DNA of 64,000 bases from NCBI GenBank assembly GCA_012295275.1, contig CM022672.1, forward strand, positions 16,999,894 to 17,063,893, written 5' to 3'. The number at the start of each line of letters is the position of its first letter. Position 1 is the stretch's first letter. The position numbers were made by a program, and so were the translations under genes. Source of the DNA: Chrysomallon squamiferum. Lineage: Eukaryota > Mollusca > Gastropoda > Neomphalida > Peltospiridae. Below the pieces are notes generated by a model. The model was not told the DNA's origin and ran no database searches. It was given only the letters and a program-made list of their open reading frames with translations. Of this stretch, positions 60,076 to 64,000 are shown piece after piece.

Positions 60076-60247
60076 GCCAACGTTTCTGACATACATGTTT
60101 TGTGTGCAGCTAGATCCCTGATACATCTGTGTATTTTCTGTTTTATTTCTAGGAGATAAAAATTTAACAAGTAATGTGCCTTGTCTAAAGATTTCCTATG
60201 GCTTCAGTTTGTGGGTTCTGTTGACGAATTTGATGCTGTCGCAATGA
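41879..60247 (+). CDS. Gene B: Calx-beta-astacin-EGF-CUB-TSP1 metalloprotease (multi-exon, complete)
   Basis: 23 coding exons, 3249 bases in frame, predicted 1082 residues. Order by residue: signal peptide 1-20; Calx-beta 1, 23-137; Calx-beta 2, 138-257; half Calx-beta 3, 258-334; prodomain 335-381; astacin 382-579 with His476, Glu477, His480 and His486; EGF-like 580-624; CUB 625-743; Cys-rich 744-810; TSP1 811-866, 867-927, 928-988 and 989-1051; tail with a putative GPI signal 1052-1082. From 46772 on it is a tandem copy of gene A; the Calx-beta part is not seen in gene A within the window. Calx-beta domains are Ca-binding or adhesive modules of exchangers and matrix proteins. The Calx-beta/astacin splice is phase-compatible (0 to 0) but unproven. 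If it is not used, this is a Calx-beta gene followed by a headless protease copy. Confidence 0.8.
42170..42202. repeat. (TA)n microsatellite
   Basis: TA dinucleotides in gene B intron 1, followed by T-rich sequence. Confidence 0.95.
43060..43145 (-). mobile_element. Possible tRNA-derived SINE head
   Basis: The - strand reads TGGTTCATTGGTTACCGTGC (box A-like), then GGTCATGAATTCG (box B-like). The body may extend leftward to about 42870 through a GC-richer stretch. It sits in gene B intron 1. Tentative. Confidence 0.4.
43147..43203. repeat. (CA)n microsatellite
   Basis: GC then CA dinucleotides next to the possible SINE head. Confidence 0.96.
43622..43863 (+). CDS. Gene B exon b2: Calx-beta domain 1, first half
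   Basis: Phase 1/0, 242 bases. Reads [20 protein letters not shown], later [20 protein letters not shown] and EITIIDDN. V-x-E-x-D-G, T-A-x-x-x-D-Y and I-x-D-D-N are the Calx-beta hallmarks. Confidence 0.93.
44199..44301 (+). CDS. Gene B exon b3: Calx-beta domain 1, second half
   Basis: Phase 0/1, 103 bases: [20 protein letters not shown], later [10 protein letters not shown]-x-x-E-x-F-x-V followed by V-T-I-x-D-x-D completes domain 1. Confidence 0.93.
44477..44733 (+). CDS. Gene B exon b4: Calx-beta domain 2, first half
   Basis: Phase 1/0, 257 bases. Reads [20 protein letters not shown], later [20 protein letters not shown] and ITIKQDD. The acceptor is the first of two adjacent TTTCAG motifs; both read open. 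I chose the first because FSAI fits the domain start. Confidence 0.93.
45596..45698 (+). CDS. Gene B exon b5: Calx-beta domain 2, second half
   Basis: Phase 0/1, 103 bases: [20 protein letters not shown], later [10 protein letters not shown]. Same length and phase as exon b3, so the two Calx-beta domains arose by duplication of an exon pair. Confidence 0.93.
46288..46517 (+). CDS. Gene B exon b6: Calx-beta domain 3, first half only
   Basis: Phase 1/0, 230 bases. Reads [20 protein letters not shown], later [20 protein letters not shown] and ending EHKDDM. A second-half exon (E-P-x-E pattern) should follow but was not found before the duplication breakpoint at 46772; the next coding exon is the astacin prodomain, also phase 0. 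Confidence 0.85.
47379..47493 (+). CDS. Gene B exon b7: astacin prodomain
   Basis: 115 bases, phase 0/1: [20 protein letters not shown], ending KFSKFS. It is the first astacin-related exon of gene B; exon a1 of gene A has no partner here. Confidence 0.88.
48028..48126 (+). CDS. Gene B exon b8: prodomain junction and start of astacin domain
   Basis: 99 bases, phase 1/1. Reads DEPGQRTKK then [19 protein letters not shown]. The fourth basic residue is Lys (AAA, 48051-48053) where gene A has Arg, which removes the minimal furin consensus. Confidence 0.92.
48735..48855 (+). CDS. Gene B exon b9: astacin domain, N-terminal subdomain
   Basis: 121 bases, phase 1/2: [20 protein letters not shown], then [21 protein letters not shown]. 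Eight residue changes and no silent change relative to exon a4. Confidence 0.92.
49257..49329 (+). CDS. Gene B exon b10: astacin domain, GC loop
   Basis: 73 bases, phase 2/0: [20 protein letters not shown], then SGCMY. GCYSSTG is closer to the common astacin GCWSxxG than gene A's GCGSPTG. Confidence 0.92.
50041..50244 (+). CDS. Gene B exon b11: zinc-binding site and Met-turn
   Basis: 204 bases, phase 0/0. [19 protein letters not shown] is intact. The Met-turn reads SLLHY as in gene A (CTG at 50227-50229). Five differences from exon a6, all amino-acid changing. Confidence 0.96.
50456..50545. repeat. (GA)n microsatellite
   Basis: About 45 GA units, homologous to the tract after exon a6. Confidence 0.97.
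51078..51201 (+). CDS. Gene B exon b12: end of astacin domain
   Basis: 124 bases, phase 0/1: [20 protein letters not shown], ending INYQYCT. One residue differs from exon a7. Confidence 0.95.
51230..52230. repeat. Degenerate minisatellite before the EGF exon (gene B)
   Basis: About 20 imperfect units with the TTTACTGACACTATTTAC and CAGTATAGTACAAAACA motifs seen in gene A. Its middle has a more regular run (about 51540-51780) that gene A lacks. Confidence 0.8.
52298..52432 (+). CDS. Gene B exon b13: EGF-like domain
   Basis: 135 bases, phase 1/1: [19 protein letters not shown], then [10 protein letters not shown]. Two changes from gene A. Confidence 0.95.
52704..52816 (+). CDS. Gene B exon b14: CUB domain, first part
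   Basis: 113 bases, phase 1/0: [14 protein letters not shown], later [20 protein letters not shown]. One change (Pro to Ser) from gene A. Confidence 0.93.
52854..52928. repeat. (GT)n(GA)n microsatellite
   Basis: GT then GA dinucleotides after exon b14. Confidence 0.96.
53306..53433 (+). CDS. Gene B exon b15: CUB domain, middle
   Basis: 128 bases, phase 0/2: [20 protein letters not shown]. One residue differs from gene A. Confidence 0.93.
53780..53895 (+). CDS. Gene B exon b16: CUB domain, last part
   Basis: 116 bases, phase 2/1, identical in sequence to exon a11 as far as I can see. Confidence 0.93.
54542..54665 (+). CDS. Gene B exon b17: Cys-rich linker, first half
   Basis: 124 bases, phase 1/2: [17 protein letters not shown]; Asp to Gly and Thr to Pro changes relative to gene A. 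Confidence 0.88.
54751..54916. repeat. (GA)n and (GTAT)n tracts
   Basis: Homologous to the pair before exon a13, with fewer units. Confidence 0.95.
54966..55042 (+). CDS. Gene B exon b18: Cys-rich linker, second half
   Basis: 77 bases, phase 2/1: [20 protein letters not shown], then DGKECR. Confidence 0.88.
55221..55388 (+). CDS. Gene B TSP1 repeat 1
   Basis: 168 bases, phase 1/1: [20 protein letters not shown]; ortholog of gene A repeat 1. Confidence 0.93.
55508..55570. repeat. (AAT)n microsatellite
   Basis: About 20 AAT units after gene B TSP1 repeat 1. Confidence 0.96.
57659..57841 (+). CDS. Gene B TSP1 repeat 2
   Basis: 183 bases, phase 1/1: [20 protein letters not shown], ending CHKRPCP with a normal CCAG|GTATAT donor. 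The 2.3-kb intron before it lacks the MITE-like and SINE-like insertions of gene A but has about 400 bases (56.78-57.18 kb) that gene A lacks. Confidence 0.94.
58500..58682 (+). CDS. Gene B TSP1 repeat 3
   Basis: 183 bases, phase 1/1: [20 protein letters not shown], later [12 protein letters not shown]. Matches gene A repeats 3 and 4; the upstream intron mixes features of both. Confidence 0.94.
58690..58800. repeat. (TA)n/(GTAT)n tract at a deletion junction
   Basis: Intron sequence here continues as the intron that follows gene A repeat 21 (GCATGCATATATTT, TTTGTCTATTTCTTA, ACATACATACTATCTCACG-like landmarks), although the exon before it is repeat 3. Confidence 0.88.
59200..59388 (+). CDS. 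Gene B TSP1 repeat 4
   Basis: 189 bases, phase 1/1: [20 protein letters not shown], with [18 protein letters not shown] and ending YRGSCV. Ortholog of gene A repeat 24. Confidence 0.94.
59752..59834. repeat. (CT)n microsatellite
   Basis: About 41 CT units upstream of the truncated TSP1 exon. Confidence 0.97.
59915..59967 (+). pseudogene. Truncated TSP1 exon (ortholog of gene A repeat 25)
   Basis: After TTATTTCAG the sequence is missing about 8 bases relative to repeat 25, runs on through GGACCTTGGCAGGCTTATTA and ATTTGTGGTTACC, then is replaced by T-rich and ATT repeat sequence with no donor. Skipping it keeps the frame from repeat 4 to the last exon. Confidence 0.88.
60000..60074. repeat. 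(ATT)n microsatellite
   Basis: 25 ATT units where the second half of the TSP1 exon used to be. Confidence 0.97.
60153..60247 (+). CDS. Gene B last coding exon: hydrophobic C-terminus, putative GPI signal
   Basis: 95 bases in phase 1 to [17 protein letters not shown], then [15 protein letters not shown]. Same layout as gene A but two codons shorter, because an earlier TGA replaces the HWL end. Confidence 0.85.
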
Positions 60248-60487
60248 TTGTAGTGACCCTTTATGGTTTGTAACTTTTATTAGACATACTATTTTTAAAA
60301 TATTCTCGTAACGTGTAATGCACATGGATGACAATTGTTTTATTAAATATTAATTAATTAGTAAATAATATTACTCTCGTTATTATTATTTTTTTTTATT
60401 AAAAATAGAAGAAATTACGAAAATGCGTGTTTATTCGTAAAATTTAACAGGATTTTACAAAACAACAGAGTATTGCTTCTATTTCAG

Positions 60488-60549
60488 AACTTAGTTCCGT
60501 GGAAGGTGTAATTCTGATTCCACTGCCAACATCAATTCAACTTTGCTGA
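60488..60549 (+). other. Possible alternative terminal exon (gene B)
   Basis: Open in phase 1 after TATTTCAG: ELSSVEGVILIPLPTSIQLC then TGA, followed by GAG|GTATTT. Same acceptor, length, stop and donor position as in gene A. Confidence 0.4.
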
Positions 60550-60719
60550 GGTATTTCACACAAACTTCCATCCTGCATATTTTGGATGACATTAATGTTA
60601 AATGTACATAATGTTCTATGCTTTTCTTTTCCAGTTTCTCTATAACAGATTTCTTTGTGGACTTACTGTAAACATTTGTGAAATGTTTGTGAAATGTTTT
60701 AAAATGTGGGTAAACTGAA

Positions 60720-60725
60720 AATAAA
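60720..60725 (+). terminator. Polyadenylation signal, gene B
   Basis: AATAAA in the same ACTGAAAATAAAATAAAAG context as gene A, about 470 bases after the stop. Confidence 0.6.
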
Positions 60726-60791
60726 ATAAAAGTGTACATAATTTATGCATTTTATATAATAGTAATTTAGCATCAATATTTAGCAATGATA

Positions 60792-60795
<4 letters not shown>

Positions 60796-60840
<45 letters not shown>
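60796..60840. repeat. (TA)n microsatellite
   Basis: TA dinucleotides just downstream of gene B. Confidence 0.96.
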
Positions 60841-60846
<6 letters not shown>

Positions 60847-60899
60847 TTCAGAGATAAAATGAAAATATATTAATTTGTTTTGCTATTATTATGTATGTA

Positions 60900-62177
60900 C
60901 ATACGTGCATGCCTGTGTGCGTTTGCGTGTCTGCGTGTGTGCATGAATGTACTTCTTGTTGTCTTACTATAATTGATAGCTGTCTGGTTCTATAGCTACG
61001 TACCCGTCTACGTATCCACCTACCTATTTGTCTGATTTTGTTTCTTTTATATTACCTATTTTTAAAATGATGTCATTTTTAACGGATACATGTATGCACC
61101 TATTATCTACCTTTCAAGCTGTCTATCTATCTACCTATCTATCTATTATCTATTCTCTATTAAACTATCTATCTAGCCATCTATTACATATAAAAATAAC
61201 AACGAAAAAGTAATGATAATAATAATCCTTAATGCTAATACTCCCCCCCCCACAAAAATAAAAATAGAAAACAAAGCAAAATAAAAATGAATAAATAAAT
61301 AGATAAAAACCAAAATCCAAAAAAATACAACAACAAGCAAACAAACAAAACAAACAGAAGCAAAAAGCTCAGTAGCTAATCATATTGCTGCAGCTAGTTT
61401 CTTTTATATTTTCTATATATCGTTTTTAATTTTCTGGTATGACAACTAATAACAGATCAAAAATGTCTTGAGTTCTTCGTTAAATAAAAGTGTATCGCTT
61501 CTCTTACTGCCTGAATCTAGTTCAATAACAGTCACAATTACTAAAAGGCACTCATATGTATCTGTATATACAAGTGTGGAGTTTTCACGAAAAATATTTT
61601 TTTTAAAGGGACATCCCCTGACAAAAGTAACTCCTGCATGTAAATTGAAAAATTCAAGAACATTCGGAACAGTTTCGTATTTTTGAAATATATATATTCT
61701 GTAGATAAAAATTACTGAGATAATAATATTTAAAACACTGGGTTTTTTTTCTGGAACTATCGAAAAAGGTTAAGTCCGTTTTATATTGAGTCAAATAAAG
61801 ATACAGAAACGAAAAGATAAAAGGAAACAGGGCTGTGGCTGAAGTGATGTCCTTAAAAAGCAGCAGAGAGAAATTAAAAGACAAAATAATGAACAACAAT
61901 TGTTCAGATGATTTTCAAGTTATTGAGAGTGTACCATTTTATTAAAGTCTGATCATCACACGAAGAATGTTAAAAGCTGTTATTGCTGGAAAGTCTTGAT
62001 CAGCAAAAAACGTACTCTATTAAAGATGCCATTTTTTACATTAAAAAAAAATAAATCTAATTACAGTTCCAGTTTTCTCATTTCTTCTGCAAATCAGTTA
62101 TAAAAGATTACCTAAAGAGTTTAAGTAGAAAATAATACCATATAAATCCAGAAATTAAATGTTATACTTCGTTTTTT

Positions 62178-62274
<97 letters not shown>

Positions 62275-63720
62275 AAGAAAAAAGAACAAAAAAAAAAAGA
62301 AAGAAAAACAATAAAACATATATAAACCAGGGGGAGAATATCTGTCCACTGAATAATTGTAAACTCCAGACATAGGTAACTACATTTTTACTGCTCTGTT
62401 TAACCTTGATTTGATCATTTTTATTACGGCACTATACCAGTATTTTAGACAATGTTTGTGGTAATCGTGCTAAGTAAATTCAAGGTTTTACTGTTCTAAT
62501 ACACTGCAAGAATTACTCGTAGATGTGTATGGATTTAGTATTATTAGAAGTACATACTGTTTTTGAAATGTTATTACTGTAGTAATTAGTCACGCTAGAC
62601 CTAATACAGATTCAGAAATATATTGTGTTTTGTTTTACTTCTAGTGAACTTAAACCTACTAATTATAACAGTTATATATATAAATTGTCTTTGGTGACTA
62701 GTTTTTGTTCGTTATGGGTTGTCTTCTCGATTGCCAGGATGTGTTAATTTGGAATAAGTTATCGGTATCTGTTTTGTTCAGTATGACAGAGGCTTATAAA
62801 AAGGAATGACTTTTAACTTATATGCACATGAATAAAATAAAATACGACTCAGAAAGTATTCAGCCATCATGAATGTCTTTAGAACAAATATCGTAGGAAA
62901 AATGTAACATTAGCACTGAGGGGAATTTTTCTTCACCTGCATTATCAACCAGTCTCATCTTTGGCCAGTCAGCAAATCGCAAATCAGAATCATTTCTTGC
63001 TACAAATATGGACATTAATCCACTGAAGCATTACAGTAATAAGGAATACGCTTTTCGGAATAAGACAATTAGCGAGGCTCAGATGAAAAAATGTGTTGAT
63101 ATGCTTTCTTTCGCAGAACTTGTCGTCGCAGTCGTACGATGATACATTTTTTGCTGGGTATCGCTGGTTCTCCGCCAGAGATAGGGCTGTATCATTTTGG
63201 GGGCTACTTTTTTTTCCCAACCGTATTCTTTCCATATCCAGAGGGCGAAAAAGGCAAAGGTGTTTCTGCAGTTTAAAATGGAACAAATAACGTCGAACTC
63301 TTTGTTTCGTATTTCGAAATTGAAAAAAACATTCTTTAAGAACACGATTAGCGAGGTCTTCGATAATATCAGGAATCTTTACTATATTGAGAGGAACTTT
63401 AGCATGCGTCGCGCTGAAAAGCTGTCACGTGCTAATTAGATGAACATTACGTGACTACTGTCGAAAGATTGTCGAGTCGTTGATTAATGACAGAGGTCTT
63501 GTGTTTCTTCTGGTAGCGTATGTATATATGTATAATTGCAAAGTATACCAGCGAACTCAAAAATCACGGACCTAAAGAAATGTAAAATGTTAAATGAGTA
63601 TACCAGCCAACCGTGCGTCTGACAAATGTTAGCCAAGAAACAATGTAGACCTATTTTTAGCAGAGATAGAAAAATGTTAAAAGTTTAAATAAGACTAATT
63701 CATCGAAACTTTTGACATTT
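60900..63720. other. Intergenic flank downstream of gene B
   Basis: Duplicate of about 34.36-36.89 kb behind gene A. Contains a (CT)n tract at 62181-62271. The 62.94-63.44 kb part is less AT-rich and well conserved between copies, but its short ORFs differ by indels between the copies, so I do not call a gene. Confidence 0.7.
62181..62271. repeat. (CT)n microsatellite
   Basis: About 45 CT units, homologous to 35311-35403. Confidence 0.97.
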
Positions 63721-63833
63721 TTTATGAGACGGTAACCACCGGTGTTATGTAAATTGTTATTTCACACAGTATAAACAGCTGATAGTTTTGCAAGCAAGTG
63801 GTTCTATGTATGAATATTATTATAGATCAGGAG

Positions 63834-63960
63834 TCGGCAGTCCTCGGCCCGCGGGACATATTCGGCCTGAGAGGGAGTTTAGTGAGGCCTGCCAACTGAA
63901 CATTTGGACACCGATTATTATATTAACTTCGTTGTTTTTCCTTTAAAAGTCCAGACCAGA
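63834..63960 (+). mobile_element. hAT-like transposon terminus (partial)
   Basis: CAGGAGTCGGCAGTCCTCGG followed by CCCGCGGGACATATTCGGCC resembles the CAGNGGTNGGCAA...GGCCCGCGGGCC ends typical of many hAT elements. The other end would lie outside the window. Recognised by pattern only. Confidence 0.5.
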
Positions 63961-64000
63961 GCAGCCTTATTTCCTAGCATCCGTTTTGGTACTCAGTATT

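Larger units (their letters stand above)
46772..63720. repeat. Segmental tandem duplication, copy B
   Basis: From GTTTAATATGTATTTTG at 46772 (same text at 2557) to the end of the downstream flank near 63720 (36890 in copy A). Homology continues through introns, exons, 3' UTR and flank, so it was a genomic duplication and not a retrocopy. Copy A is about 34 kb and copy B about 17 kb, mainly because of the TSP1 array. Confidence 0.92.

Overview
The window is animal nuclear DNA: long AT-rich introns with GT-AG junctions, very many microsatellites, tRNA-derived SINE-like copies and DNA-transposon remnants. The mix (astacin and thrombospondin genes, heavy CT/ATT/GTAT satellites, SINEs ending in CATA repeats) suggests a lophotrochozoan, most likely a cephalopod mollusc. 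That placement is an inference and no marker proves it. All convincing coding sequence is on the + strand.

Layout. (1) 1-2418: microsatellites and degenerate minisatellites, no gene seen. (2) 2419-33676: gene A, 5' end outside the window. It is a multi-exon secreted metalloprotease: acidic exon, prodomain, astacin (M12A) catalytic domain, EGF-like, CUB, Cys-rich linker, then 25 intact thrombospondin type-1 (TSP1) exons mixed with at least nine broken ones, and a short hydrophobic C-terminus that looks like a GPI-attachment signal. (3) 34265-41619: intergenic repeats. (4) 41620-60725: gene B, which looks complete: TATA box, non-coding first exon, signal peptide, two whole and one half Calx-beta domains, then the same prodomain-astacin-EGF-CUB-Cys-rich module as gene A, four TSP1 repeats and the same hydrophobic tail. 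Its coding exons sum to 3249 bases (1082 residues plus stop) with every phase matching. (5) 60.7-64 kb: intergenic sequence duplicated from behind gene A, ending in a hAT-like terminus.

Genes A and B are products of one segmental tandem duplication. Homology begins abruptly at about 2557 (A) and 46772 (B), inside an intron, and runs past the polyadenylation signals to about 36.9 and 63.7 kb. In gene B the breakpoint lies just after a Calx-beta exon whose phase fits the astacin part, so B may be a chimeric gene. Gene A has an inflated TSP1 array in which a unit of about 1 kb is repeated. Gene B carries scars showing that it lost TSP1 exons once present in the common ancestor.

By hand count, the prodomain and catalytic exons of A and B differ mostly by amino-acid-changing substitutions, while the adjoining introns are almost identical. 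The EGF, CUB and linker exons are conserved. This pattern suggests accelerated evolution of the protease surface. Both enzymes keep the zinc-binding motif but have Leu in place of the Met-turn methionine, and B has lost the dibasic-Arg furin consensus at the prodomain junction. I worked only by reading the sequence: exon borders rest on splice consensus, phase and comparison of the copies, not on transcripts.
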